DNA of 64,000 bases from Orthonyx spaldingii (GCA_013397795.1 VZTJ01001650.1:965346-1029345); one strand, 5' to 3'; shown: positions 11,616 to 25,300, numbered from the stretch's first letter. The notes: generated by a model not told the origin, from the letters alone. Program-made: numbers and translations.

Positions 11616-12329
11616 GCACGCTGTCCCTCTCCCAAATCCCTCTAAGACCCCCTCGGAGCGTGTTCCTGTGCTGCTGCAGCTGCCTCCTTGGCTCCACACC
11701 AGCCTTCCCCAGCAGAGCCCGAGCACCGTGGGGAAGCCAGGCATTTATTTAGGTGTTATGTGCACTTAGACGCCTGCTCCCTGACATTGCATTCTGCAAA
11801 TCTGACAAGAGCAGTATGTTGCCCTTCTACCTCTGCCCTCTCATCCTGCTGGGAAGAGGGGAGAGCCGAATGTCTCCTTTCAGTCTGCGCAGCCCGAAGG
11901 CCTGATAAAGATTCAGGGTGAGCTATCGCTGGAATGAGGAGCAGGGAGAAATCTGAGCTGCATAATTAGGTACTTTGGGAACTGTATCAAAATGCAGCTG
12001 ACTATAGATTTCTGTTCAGTACGTGCTCTTCTGCATTGACTCCTGCTCCTTCTTCCACTAACGCACCGGGAGGGGGTGAGAAGCCCCTTGCCCAGGCCCC
12101 TGGAGATAGAGCTCAGCATGATCCCATGAAAAAGCTGAGCAAGAAGTTGGAGGTGAAGGGCAGGTTGGATGTGGCTCGAAGCCTGGAGCGAGGAAACTTC
12201 ATATGCTTGCTTCTTAGCATGCTGTGGGCTGTGACTTTGAACCCCCTCTGTAAATAACTGGGGTTCATGGAGGGACTGCCCAGTGCCACCATCAATGTCT
12301 ATTCCTGGCAGGAATAGCCCACAGGACCT

Positions 12330-12560
12330 AGCTAATGGCTTAGGTTAAAAATATGTAATTGCTTAAACTGGTCAAAAATTGCCGTGTGTTTTCCCTCTCA
12401 AATCAAGACAAAGTTGAAATATCAAAAATGTTCGCAGAATGGGAACACAAAAGAGATTAGGAAATGTCAGACTTCACCACCGACATTTTTGATGGAAAGA
12501 CTTTGACATTTGCAAACTCAAATGTTTAGTTTGTCAAACCAGATGGAAATGTCACACCGA
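12330..12560. promoter_or_regulatory. AT-rich island, unassigned (possible non-coding element or old repeat)
   Basis: About 230 bases are distinctly AT-rich and contain repeated words such as AAAATGTT, GACATTT and AAATGTC on both strands, for example GACATTTTTGATGG and GACATTTGCAAAC. The partly inverted GACATTT/AAATGTC words hint at an old inverted-repeat element, but I cannot match a family. It may be a conserved non-coding element instead. Confidence 0.2.
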
Positions 12561-13339
12561 GACAAGTTGAAACCTTAATCTGTCTGCTCATGGGAGGCTG
12601 CAATCTCCCATGGGATCCCCTTCCCAGCTGCCCCCCAGGGTCCCAGGAACTGTCTGTGCCCTCCAGCAGAGCCGGAGTGTGTCCCTCTGGATTGAAAGCT
12701 CCAGTGTGGCTGGGCAGGCAGTAACTTTAGCAATCCAAAACTTTGGTGGAGGAAGGCCATCCGTGGGGATGGGAAGGAAACAGCAGATTTGGATCCAAGA
12801 GACAGAAAACCACATCCCTCTCACCTGCTTCGATACAGATTTCACCATGGATTTGGGCAAGCCAACCCTGCTGTGTCGTGGTTTCCCCTCTGTGAACTGG
12901 AGTAATAACTCTTCCCTGCTTCAGCTGGAGGTTGCAGGCTTAAATCCATTGCTGTTTGTGAAGTGCTGGGATGTCTGTAACGGGGTCCTGTAAGCACTGG
13001 AGAGAGCCGTGCCGGCAGTGTGGGGATGGCAGGATGTGACACACACTGGGGGGCTGCTGCAGGCCCAGCAGCACTGAACCCTCACTGCGGGAACAGCATT
13101 TGAAGTGCAGAAATGAAACGTGAAGTGAAAGCACACAGCGTAGCGGGATCGTAGGAGCATGACTGGACTCACAGCTCAGGACTGGGTTTGTCTGGGGAAA
13201 GGGAGTTCAGGAGCCCTGGCCACCAGCATCCCGTGGCCATCAGGGTGCTGGTGTGCCCCAGTTGTGAGGGTGGGTGTAATCCTGGTGAGAGCTGGGGTTT
13301 GCCCATCCCACTGAACACTACCTGAGTACTTGGTTTTGA

Positions 13340-13353
13340 TTTTTTTTTTTTTT
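13340..13353. repeat. Poly-T tract
   Basis: A run of 14 T followed by AACC. Simple repeat. Confidence 0.85.
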
Positions 13354-15370
13354 AACCTTCCCTTATGCTGGTTGCAGGAAGAGTTTGAGGAGAGAAGGCA
13401 GAAAGATGTGTTTGAATTAAGAAACACTTCCTGGAAAAGCAATTCACAGAAGCAGCTTTTATTGTATTTTGCTATTGTCTGGCAAAAAAAAAATTGCCAG
13501 TATTTTTTATCTGCTCTTACATTAATGTGCTAGGCTGAGGGCTGTAGGTGAAACACGACTCATTGTGTGGACAAACCTCTCATCTTCTATTGCTTTGTGG
13601 AACAAAACTACAGGGTAAACCAGCAAAACTGTCGCTGCTGTCCTACCCATAGACATACCTCAGGCACTGGCCTCTGTTAGTGATGCCTTCCTGCTGTTGA
13701 GTTTTCTTGCCTATAATTATTAAAACTTTTGAACTATTTAAGCCTCCAATTGCTCTTTTGGGCTGGTGACCCCCAGAGCCGCCCTCACCACGTGAAAGGG
13801 CAGCAAAGGCTGTGGCAGAGGCCGTGGGGTGAAGGCAGCCCGCGATGCTCTGTCCCTGCTGCTGTGTGGGCTGTCTCGTGGTGGTTATTAATGCCTCTGC
13901 TTTGCTTACCCAAGTGCTTAGATGGTTCAATACATTTTCAGACCTGTCCTTACACTATTGTTGGGAAAGATTCATTAGGACTTTGGCTGGAAATTGTAGT
14001 GACAGAGCTGGGTAATTTATGGCTTTTCTTGAGGGTTCTGCAATTATTCAATAAGTGTCTTTCCTTCCTCTACCTCCCACCAGCCACTTGTTGGAAATAA
14101 ATATTGAATTTATTTGCGGAAAAGTAACCATTGACAAAGCTGTGAATGGATGGGAAAAACCCGGCGAGGCTCTTTGGGTCTCTTTGCTTGCTTTCCCCTG
14201 CGGGGATGAGCACTCCCTCCCCTGCTCCTGGCTGTGTGTGCGCTGCTTCCTCGGCACTGTTGCTACCAGGTCTTCCCCATCCACTCCTCACAAGGTCCAT
14301 TCTCACCCCAGACTGTCCAGTGGTGTTTGGTTTGGTGTATTTATTGCTTTCTCCCCTCCCCAACCTGTGATGGGAAGCTCCCCAAAGCCAGTGCTGGGGC
14401 TAGAGTGACCAGCTCTCAAAGCAAAGCTCCCACCAAAGCCTAGTCTCTCTCAAGTGTCAAAGCCACTTGTTAGGACCCTGCTGGCATCAGTCCCCCAGCC
14501 CTGGGGCCACCCCCTGACCCCGCAGTGCTCCCCCGTTCAGTGACTGATGCCTCTCAACATCTGCATCTCTTTCAAAGGCACCTTAGATCTTTTTCATTTC
14601 CAAGCACCCACTGATGGGACCTGTTAATGCCGATGAAGTCCAGCCCCAGTTCCACCGTCCCTCTTCGCTGGTTTGGGCAGCACCAGAGAGAGGGGAGAAG
14701 CAGGGAGCTGGGGCCATCCCCAGCTGAGTGAAGAAGCAGCTCAGCCAGTCCCAGGAGAGAGACAGCATCAGGGTCAGGCTCCATGTGGACCTCACCAGAC
14801 CGGCTGATCCCGCTGAACCTGGGTTCCACATGGGACTTCCCACCTTCCCAGTCTGCCTCAGAGCAGCATCCTCTGGGATGGCTGATCCCTGTGGGGGGCA
14901 GCAGCATGGTATTTCACCTTACCTTGCTGTCAGGAGGTTATTCAGCTGGATAAACGCCTGGCAGCTCTCACTGGGCTCTTCTCCTGGGAGATGAGGAGAG
15001 TCCCTCTGAGGGCAATCCCAGCCTGCAAAATCAGGCTCTTGCTCAGCAGTTCCTGACAGAGGAGAGGCTTAGCCTCACCTGACAGACCTCCTTCATCTGC
15101 AGTGATGTCTGTGCCTAACAGTGGGCGGGGTTCCTCTGTGCCTGTGCAGCTCCTGGGCTCCTTCAGGGGAAAGTGGGGCTGAAAAGTGCCTCTCCCAAAG
15201 TGCGGCATCCAGGGCTGAGCATGGCACCCTCTAATCCCGCTGCAAGAGGGATTTCTATGGGGGGGTGCCATCAATGGAGGCATTGGCACCAGAGCGTTTC
15301 CCCTGTTATCTCTGCTGTTCCTTTGTGCTTTAACATTCTGTTTGAATTAGTGGGGCCTGCTCCTCGCAGC

Positions 15371-15785
15371 GTGCATGACTACGCATTTGTCTACTTTGGA
15401 TTTCATCCGCCATTGACTGGCCCATCCATCAAGCTCTTTTCAGGCCTTTTGAAGTTCCCTGTAGCCTTCGCTTGTTCCGAACACTCTGTGCAGTTTGGGT
15501 CCTCTGCCAGGTTTTTCTTATGACATTTTTCATTCTCCTTTTCCAGATCATTAAGGCATCTCTTTAACACCCGTGGTATTGACACAAAAACTTGGGGAGC
15601 CTCCCCACGGGTACCATAGCCTTCTGGAAGGTAGCCCTCGTTAATATATGCTGTTTTGCCTCTTTGCTTCCAACCATTAGAGTTACTTTTTCCATTTGTT
15701 TTGCAAGCGTTAAATTCCCTTAATAGTCTCTCGTAAGGGACTCTTGTCAAAGAACTTTGAAACCCCAAACACATTATGTCAAGTA
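15371..15785 (-). mobile_element. CR1-type LINE fragment, reverse-transcriptase region, open for 123 codons
   Basis: On the minus strand this is a piece of CR1 ORF2. The complement of the right end reads CLGFQSSLTRVPYERLLRE, the decayed form of the conserved YLDFQKAFDKVPHxRLL block. Then come an SG/RGEAPQV block corresponding to SGVPQGSVL, LNDLEKENEK corresponding to INDLEKG, and NLAEDPN where the catalytic FADDT should be. The left end covers the region after the palm (ELQKGLKRAxWMGQSM-like, here NFKRPEKSLMDG). The catalytic FADD is lost, so it cannot be an active enzyme. One reading frame nevertheless stays open from 15774 to 15403, although it switches between ancestral frames. Ancient amniote CR1 type. 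Confidence 0.88.
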
Positions 15786-18700
15786 GTTCTCCTTACTTTG
15801 CCCGCCTGACAGTGGAAGAAAGCATCCTAGTAGATAGAGGCATGAACCCCTTTCAGGAAGCTAGGACTGCTTGCTACTTTCTTACTTAGTTAATTTACAG
15901 ATTTTAAAATTCAGCTTCTTATGAGCACCTTCATCTTTAACCACCAATTCAGTTCTCACAGCCCTAAAGAGAGTCGTGTCTCCCTGCCTGCCAGAGAGCA
16001 GGCTGTTTCCCTCACTGGCTCTTTTGTTAGCAGCCAGGTCACTTGGCAAGTGAGAGCCATCAGAGCCTTTGGGTATTTCGCTTTCAACTTCAGAAGCTTT
16101 GTGCTGGCCAGACTCATACAATTTCTGCTCCTTTGGCGTGGCTCTTTGTAGAAATATTTTGTTGTTATCACCTGAAAATAATGGGCATCTCTCTGCTATC
16201 CCTGCCAGGCATCAGCTGGTCTAAAAGCAAACCCTCCTTGGCTCTCCTACAACACCTTAGCCTGCCCTGGCTCTTCCCATCACACCGCGGTAATGCCGAT
16301 GCTGGCAAGTCGAGTCACGCAGCAGTGCCGAGGGAGCAGGATGGGGCTGATAAGATCCCTGCCGAAGCTGGGCTGTCTCTGCATTACAGGTACAGGGTGA
16401 AAACCTGTTTCGCTCGCCTCCGGTGATTCATGCCTCTCCACTCCCATGAATCATCCCGGCTGTTGTGTAAGGCTTATGCTGCTCGTGTGGCAGGGATGTA
16501 TTTCCTGTGGCTTTTATAAAGTTCTGCACAATTTATACATGTGGCTCCTGCCTTAAAACATTTACACTCTTTATTCAAGGCTTCAGGATTTATGGTCCCT
16601 TTACCTGGGACCCTGGGAATGGTATCACCAGTGGGATGATCCTTGGGCCAACATGCTGTTTATTGTTATCAGAAACAACCCTGCTCTGCAGCAATTCCTG
16701 ACCACAAGGAATGGAAAACTGCTTTTTTTCTCTCCAATACCTATACCCATGAATCTTTAAACAGGAGGAATTATTTCCCTGAATGCTACGCATTGAAGAC
16801 ATTTAACTCTAAGAATATGTGACAGCTCATCAGACAAGGAAGCGAGATGGTTTTGGGGCTGTGGAGGGAACACCAAGTGCCTTTGCTGGGAACAACCCCT
16901 CTGCTGGGAATTCCTGCAGCTGCCAGGCAGGAAAACCAACCATGGTTAGTAATGGGGTAACCCCCGTCCTACCCAGGGGTACCCTGTGCCCAAGCAGCCG
17001 GGGGAATTCCCTGGTGCGACCGCTCATGCTGGCCAGGGCTTGAGGTTTTGTGTTTTTTAAACAGCGTGTGGTGACTTTTGCCTAAACTTCTCCAGACAGA
17101 CCTTTTGTGCCAGATTACCTGTCTAGCTGGGCTCTTATCGACGTGTTTATCACTGCCGCCTCTCGCTGTCAGCACTGTTTATAGGCAGGGGAACCGAAAC
17201 CCTATGCTAAGAAATTTCCTCCTCCTCTTTTCTTTCAAATCTGCATCTGTTCCAGACTCCCTTTCATTAGAGACCACATGAAAGACAAAATAATCCCAGG
17301 CTATCAGGCACAGAAACCTTCGCAAGGTAAACTCCTCTCTGCTGGTAAATAAGGCACACCCTGGCTGGGGCTCTGCCCTGGCACCCAGGGAGGTCCTGTC
17401 CAGTCCCTGTCACCTGCATCCCTATTCCTGGGTACCTGCAAGGCCTTCAACACCCACAGGGGCTTTTGCAGACCCACAGTGAAAATTCAGAGTGCAAAGT
17501 AATGTTAGACCCCAAGGATTTCTTCCTGCACCTGCATCCCCATTGTTGTGGTGGTGCACAGAGAATGCCCCCAGGGAGGCTTGGGCAGGGGGGGGATGCA
17601 TTCCGTGCCTTTTTTACCTGTTGTAAAAATACTTGTAGAGTTGCAGCGGGCTGTAAAGAGCAATTTTTGGGGAGGGAGGAGCAGGGCTGATACCGATTAG
17701 GCAGGAAATGGCTCAGTGTGGATGGCATCCATATGGGAGAGCTGATAGATTTGGCGTCTTGAAGGCATCCCTTGATGGATCCACTGATAACCTGGCAGCC
17801 AAACAGACCTGGGCTCTCTGATTCCCTGCCAGCAGCTGAGCCGCAGCCTGCTTGCTTGGCCTTCGTTAACACCTTTCTGCCATGGGAACTTGTTGCCCTG
17901 CCCTGGGGACCAGTGGCCCCATGGTAGCCCTGGGGGGCTCAACTGGCCAGTCCCCACTGTGCTGCCTGCCGGGGATGCTGCTCCAGCTCCTTCCCTTTGA
18001 AGGCTCGGTGTGAAATCTGGTCGGAGTTTAGGGAGGCAGAAGGGCAGCTTGCAGAGCAGCCTGCGTCCTTGGGATGAAAAAGCTTCGTTTCGCAGCTCTG
18101 GAAAGAATCAGCGTGTTTCCAGGCTGGGCTCCTGCCTTCCATTGGAGACAGATGGAGAGTGCAAAACATGGGGAAGGCGTCCGGCTGCTCCCGCCATGCA
18201 GGGGACCAGCTCACTCTCAGGCAGGGGTCCTGCTCCATGGCTTTCTCTGGGCAGTTTAATTTCATTGCCCACCTTTTGTGCACATCCATGATGTTCAAAG
18301 CCAGCCTGGAGGTGGTGGGAAGCCAATGGCCCAGATGTGTCACTGAAGACCCTCAGGGTGACTGGGAACCCAGTGAGGCCTTCCTGTGCCAAAGAATGCT
18401 GGTGCATCCTACTCTGTGGTGGCTTTCCCTCTCTGGAAACTGGCAGCAAAAACAAGAGGATTTCAGAGAAAAATCAAGATGTAGCAGTATGATGACTGGA
18501 AAGGAAGTAAGATGGAGAAAATGGTCGTGTAGCAGAGGGCAGTGGTCCCTTGCAGAGATGAATTGGAGACTCGGGAGGCAGAAACCACTTTGTGTGTCTG
18601 CTGGTGCTTAGTGCTGCTGAGGGCCTGCAGCCTCCTTCACCAGTCCCTGCCAGGCTGATCAAATACAAAACATGAGACTAAACCCTGGTGTGGTTTGGCA

Positions 18701-19134
18701 GGAAAGTCTTTTGCACGGGCATAATTGCCTCCTGTGTGTCTCACTGGGTAATGCTTCTGGGGAGAAAACCCTATCAGCCGAAGTTGTGCTTCCTTCCATG
18801 CTTCCAAACAGGTCGAGGGCAGTGGATTGTGCTGACACCCACCTCCTTGAACTCCCCATCCCTCCCTCTCTCAAGCACCCATGGGGTTCCCTGGTGAAGT
18901 GTGCCAGGGCTCTCCTGTGCTGCTAACAAATTTGTGCCCAGATTAAAATAAAGCTCTTGTAGCAGAAGGCGAGTTGTGTAATGACTGCCCTAAAGCTGCC
19001 CGGAGTTACAGCAAATCTGATGGTTAAAATAGATCCCCCAAAAGTGCTGGCAGCCCTCCCACTCACTGGCTGCATTAGCCACAGCAAGAGATGTTTGCTC
19101 CTGCTCCAGGGTCATGGCTTCCTCAGCTGCGAGT

Positions 19135-19300
19135 TGGGACAGTAATTTCCCTGTGGTTATTTCTACGATAACTTATTTCAGGTTTTTATGATGCTTACAA
19201 ATTGGACAACATCTTAAAGCATAATTCAGGCCTTAACTGGCTTTAAATGTGTGTGATTTTACAGGGATGTGTAAAATATTTTTAAGTGTTGGTAAATTCC
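19135..19300. promoter_or_regulatory. AT-rich island, possible conserved non-coding element
   Basis: This short block contains CTACGATAACTTATTTCAGG and several TTTAA/TTAAA words and contrasts with GC-rich flanks. No repeat family is evident. The regulatory reading rests only on composition and location in a gene desert. Confidence 0.15.
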
Positions 19301-22300
19301 AGGGACTGGAACTGTGGGCAGATGGGGAGGGATGGAGGGTCCGGCCCAAAAATGTTTTTGGAGACACAGGCCAGACACCAGCAATTGGGACTTGTTTACA
19401 ACCATGAGGAGCTATGTGGTTTGAGCAGGTTGTAGACCACATAGCAAAATGTTTATGGGGAGAGAATCTGCACTTCCTCTTCCCCTTAAAATTGGTTTCG
19501 TTTGTACAAATTAGCTGTATAGCCAAGCACTTGATACTGATATACAAGAATTGCTGTGACAGGGAGATGGCTCCTAGGTGCTGGAAATGAAAGGGAGGAA
19601 CGTCAATCAGCATGGCAGGAACTGGCCATGTGAACTGTCTTGTGCCTTTGAACAATCCTCCACCAACTCTTTCCTGCTGGGAAGGTGGCTGCTCCACTCC
19701 TGCTGCCCCATCAAAGCAGCAGGCGTGGGTGGGAGGCAAACCCGACCCTGAGGATTGTTGGGTAGGGGATGGGTGTGCAGCAGTGAAATAGGGCTGCAGC
19801 TACCCCACCTCTTGCCTGGGGCAGGCACAGGCTCTGGCAGAGCCATGGTGGCTCCAGTCTCTCAGGCAAGACTGTGGCCACACAGGGGACGGGTTTGCTG
19901 CCACACGTGTTACACAGCGGCTGAGCGAGGACAGCGTCCCAAGGGTGGCTTGCAGGGGTGGGTAGGGAGGGTTCTGTCTGGCACTACTCCCTTCCTTAAT
20001 GAGCGGGAGGCACCGCTCTGGCTGGGGTTGGGTTTGCCAATACTGACAGAACCAGGGCTGCTAACACAGTGCATGGTCCTGGAGCAGAGGCAGCCAGGCG
20101 GATCACACTGCTGAGATCGAGCTGGGATTTGGTTCTTGTCCTTCACAAGCAAGAAGATGCTTTGGGTAAGCGAACATCATCCCGTGGCGAGGAGCTGGAG
20201 CTGATCAGTGGGCAGTGCTCCAGGAAAGATGCTGCTTCCAAGATGGGAGGCAGGAGGACTGTCCCAAGCAAACTGGCTGTTTCAGGTGAAGTCTTGTTGA
20301 GCAGAGCTTGGGGAGGTGGGAGCTGCACAGACATGGCACCAGCCTGTGTGCCCTCATCTCCAGAAGGCAAGGATCTCTGTGGGTGTTTGTGTTTGCAGAA
20401 ATAACACTCTTGTCTTGCTCTTTCCTTTCATGAGGGTGTGGGCATTTGACTGAAATGCAATCCCAGGAAAGGCCGAGGATTTTGGCTGTTGTTGCAGGCA
20501 CATAAGGAAGATGTTATTATCAAGTGCTCCCCTCCATCCAGGCGAGAGGTGTTGCGGAGGTGGTTGGAGGCTGCAGGGACACAGGGGGAGACGGGGGAAC
20601 CCCTGGGCAAGGCGGGGTGGCAGCAGAGAATCTGGAGGAGCTCTTTGGCAGGTAGACTTCCATCACAACAGCACCCATGGCCAGGCTGGCCTGGCTGCCA
20701 ACATCTCCTTCTGCCAGACTCGGATTACTGCAGCCGCCAGTCTCATCACCAAAGCCCACGTGAGATTTCCTGCCTGCATCTCTTCCAAAAAAAGCAACTT
20801 CCAGCCCACGGGAGAAAACCGAGCGTAATGGTGGAGACGCTGTGATGATGCATCGTCTCACCGACACCTACCCACGTCTGCGGGAGGGACCCACCTGGGC
20901 AGCCCCAGACCCCGCTGCAGGGGATGGGTGCGGGGGCAGCTGTGGCTCTCTGCTTTATTGGCACTGAGAGCTTTCAGAACCCCATCAGTGGAGCAGGAGA
21001 CAGTGTGTGATTAACATCCCTCCAAAGGAGATTGCTCTAAGAGACAGCCCAAGAAAGCTTTGTATGCAGCTCCTTGGGGACAGGCAGAGTTGGGGGATCA
21101 CGTCCTCCATGCACAGCTCATATCCATGAAATGCACTGAACTCCTCCAGGGCTGTCCCAGGGGTCAATGAGGGGATGGGGACCAGTGAGACTGTTCTGGG
21201 CTCTGGCCATGTGCTGCCAGCAAGCACAAAGTGCCCCAAACACAGCCGCTGTGCACCCAGCAACTCTGCTGGAGGGAGCCTGGGGGTGGATTGTGAATTT
21301 GGGGAGGGCTCCATCCCTGAGTTTCCTGCGGGGCAGGTTTGCAGGCAAACAGGAGCATCTTAGGGAGGTAACAAGGTGCTGACAAGAAACGGTTTGTTTT
21401 TCTGGATGGTGTTTCACAGCTCCCTGTGGAGCTGTCCATGGGGACAGGGGAGCACCCAGGCAGGGGAGCACCCCACGGGGCCGAGGGCTGGTCTCACTCA
21501 CAGGAAAGAGCGCAGGAGATGCTGGCTGTTGGTATGAATTCAGCCCGGCTCCGCCATAAGGAAGTGATTGAAGCTTTCACGATCTGTTTAAGCAGTGACA
21601 TATGTTTCCTGCAGGCGCGGCGTGCTGCATGCCAGCGGATGAGATACGGCCCCGCGTCCCTGCCTGGCTCTGCCAGCACGGGGTAGGGCTGGCCCCATCC
21701 CCACGGCCGCGTTTGATACAGCCACGGCCGTCGCTGCCTGTGTGGGAAGGGGAAATTGCTCACACGGCAAAGGGAAATAAACATAGGGAGACCAGCCCTG
21801 ACAAAAAGCGTGTGTTTCTCTGGTCTGAGGCCCCGCTGCAGGCGAGAGCCACATGATGTGCAGTGGGGCTGGGGATGAAGGAGGGGAAGCTGGGGCTGTA
21901 GTGATGTCTGCAAACTCCCTCTCATTTACAGGGGGTCCCTCCCTCCAGGTCTCATCTCAGCTTTCAATGCTGAGACATCAGAGGGACCAGCGCCAGAGGA
22001 GTTGTGGGGTGTGGAAAAGGTCTAATTGCCCAAACCATCGAGCCCAGGTGAAGTGCTCCACCAAATTCAGAAGCAGCCAAAGTCGGCTGAGTGGTTTCCC
22101 TGGGGAGGGGACTCTTCTCTGGAAATTGCAGTGTCTGAGCACCCAGATACTGATACTCAGGCTCAGGCTTTCATGGATTCCAGATCCATCCTCACTTGCA
22201 CACCTCAGCTCTTTCTGCCCCATTCTTCAGCATAGGGGAAGTAATTCAGAAGATAAAAGACCAACTGGGGACTTTGGGCCAGGAGCGTGCCAAGCTCATG

Positions 22301-25300
22301 GAGTGCTGGGGATACCATGAACTAGGCAGGCTGGGGATGACTGAGACATCAGACAGCTGTGAGACCATGAGCAGGAGGATTTGGACATCATTCAGGAGCT
22401 GGAAGCAGGTGATGGTCCCCAGGTCTGAGAAGGGGGTAAGCAGCCAGGGTCAGTGGGAATCTTTGCCAGTAATTGAGGCCATGCAGGGGACTGAACTGGA
22501 GAAAAGGAAGAAGGCAAAGTGTTGGGAGAGATGCATGGCTGGGGGCTGCCAGAAGGGATGCAAGCCCTGCTGGGAGGCAAGATCCATAGTGGTTGATGAT
22601 ACTGAGCCCCACCCAGACACCCATGCATCCCGCAGACTGTCTAGGATGAGCCTAAAGATGGATTTGTGGCAGAGGTTGTAAACTTGGTGTGAGAGTGAGG
22701 AGGGAAGGGATGAGGAGGCTTTACAGTTGAGCTGAAAGCCCCAGGAGCTTCTTTGTCATACCTCAGGACCAGTGTCTCCCCTGGCATCAGTTGCCTGCTC
22801 ACTATACTGACAGGAAAGAGACAGTCAGGAGCAGGGCTTCCCATCCCTTACCAGAGATTTTGCTTTAAAACATAGCCTTTCTCCTTAGCTACAGGGCAGA
22901 GAGCCCTACAGCCTGCCTGTGCTGCAGGTCAGCACCAGCTCCCAAGTTCTCCCGTCAGCTCCCACATCCTTCAGCAGTGTGGCACCAGGCAAGCCAGTGC
23001 TCACCGTCAGAGCAGCAGCAGTCCATCCTCACCACGTACCTTTCCAACAGGGAAACGCGATTTTATGAAAGGACTTCTGTCCTTCTGAAGTTTTCTTAGA
23101 GAGTGCTTTTATCCCCTCATTACTCCATGTTCAGTGCATTTATCTGCAGGATTAAAGGCATTTCTTTGAGTAGTTGGGAATACCTCCTTGCCTGGGGCTT
23201 GCTGGGGTTCAGGAGGCTCCAGCTTGCATCTGGGAGTGCTAGTGCAGGATGCCAAGTGGTACCTCGCTCCAGGAGGCTGCACTGAGTCGCTGAGACACTT
23301 TGAGCACGTGTGTGTGTTAGCAGGGGCTGTTTTGTCAGGGATCAGGGTCACCCTCGTGAAGTTTCATGGCTGCAATCGGCAGCAGCCAGAGCTGTCCCCT
23401 CTGCACTGCCAGGGCTTTCTCTGCAGGTTTCAGACATCCCAGGCCCGTGTTCGTTAGCAGGTAGCCAAGGTTTGCTGTGACTCAGTGCAGCAGTTTGCTC
23501 CAGCACTGGATTACCTTCACACATTACAAATCAGTGCCGAGTTTCTCCACGGTTCTGGCACTGGGCAGGTGCCTGGAGCACGTCGCAGGGAGGAAAAGGC
23601 TGGGGGAGGCGGAGCAGGTGAACTTCGCTCTTCCAGTTCTGGAACAAAGCTCCTACCTCTGGTTGTAGCCTGTGTAGGGAGAGATGATGTTCTTTGCCCT
23701 GCTGGCAGCACCGCAGTGAGCTCTGCAGTGCCATGGCTCTGCTCAGGCATGTGGAGCATCATGACGATGGGGGTGCTTTTCCCAAAAGCTGCTCCCTGGC
23801 AGGCACCGAGGCAGCCCACACCGAGCAGCGGTTGATCATTCTCCATGTAACTGCTAGAGATGCCTAAATAATTCATTAATGGTTTGGGGAAACAAAAATA
23901 TTATGCAGTGAGTAAGTTCTTGCCAGTGATGTTGCGCACAGCTGAAGCAGCTCACAGGCAGCCGCAACAGTGTGGTGTTTGTGGGACATCATGGACCCAG
24001 ACTTTTTCCTCTGACTTTTTATTCCTTTTTTTCTTTCCCATGTGAACTGTCCTGACTCTGTCTCTGCACAAACATGAAGGTTTGTTGTTTCCCAGGGAAG
24101 CAGGGTGAGATGGTTGAAACAGAGCGTGGGCTGGCAGCAGGGGATGTGAGGAGCAGGCAGGGGCTCATGAGACCACCACAGCCTTGCTTGGCCTGGCTCT
24201 TCACATTGCACACAGGAGCCATGGGGACATCAGAAATTTCTTCTCCCTAAACCTCATTTCCAGCAATGAGACTGGTGGCACCATGCCGGGCAGAGCCCTC
24301 CCCAGCCAGTCCCCATGTACTGATGACAAAGAGCTCCAGGAAACCCATCCCAGACCCAGCGTGGGCAGGGGAAGGACCCAAGAGCCTCATGCCGATAGCA
24401 GTGACAAGGAACTCCTGTTTCTCCAAAGGCATCTGGGAAATGTCCCCGACTGTCTGTCCCTGGCATATCACAGTGCCGGAGGCAGCAGGCTGCAAGCAGG
24501 GCTCCGGCTCTCTGTGGGTGCCCTGGGGCATGGGGCAGGAAGTCCCCTGAACTGCTCCAGGGCTGGGCTTTGGACATGGTGGGAAGTTCGTGCCCCAGCA
24601 CTAAGCTGCGACTTGTGTGGGTTCCTGGAGGAAGCCTGTGCTGCATCCCCTGCAGCTCCTGCTTGTCACTCTGTTAAATTTCCATTTTAACGTGAAAACA
24701 GCTGTTTTCATGGTACCTCTGTGTTATTTTCACAGTCATGCATTCAGTCGCTGCTGAAAACCACGTTACGCACTCCAGCAGCGCCCCGTTGTCTCGCAGG
24801 TACCGAGTGGGTGGATGGGGAAGTAATGCCAGCCCCGGGGTCAGGCCACCAGCACTCCTCATGGCCTTACCCATGGCCACCCTGGCAGTTCATGGTGAAA
24901 CTGGAATGATTCAAGGGGAGGCAAACCCATCTCAGAGTGTTCCTGGTCCAGAGCAATGGCTGTGGATGAACCTGTCTCCATCCCTGTGAACTGAGCCCTC
25001 CAAGCCTGAGAACGGGATGCTTGATGCACATCAAGGGACAGAGACAACAACTGTTGGCTGTGCTCAATGGTGCTTTGTTCTTGGCCCAGGAAGCAATGAA
25101 AATCCTCCTGCTTTGAAGCCTGAGGAGGCCTTTTTATTATATCCAGGGCTGCTGGAAAAGGAAGCTGCAAGTGCTTTCCCATAACGTGATAAAAAGCTCT
25201 CCTGGCTGAGACCACGGCAACTTGTTACACGTGAGAGCGGTGAGTCAGTGCAGCATGAGGCTGAGTTCAGTGCTCGCCCAGCCACTGGAAATCTCGGATT

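Larger units (their letters stand above)
9506..15370. other. Intergenic, no gene recognised
   Basis: No gene is supported. Poly-T runs lie at 9935-9955, 10642-10655 and 13340-13353. A coding-like stretch on the minus strand (about 11495-11615) and an AT-rich block (12330-12560) are listed separately. A second AT-rich patch lies at about 13920-14150. The rest is mixed unique sequence without recognisable repeats. Confidence 0.55.
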
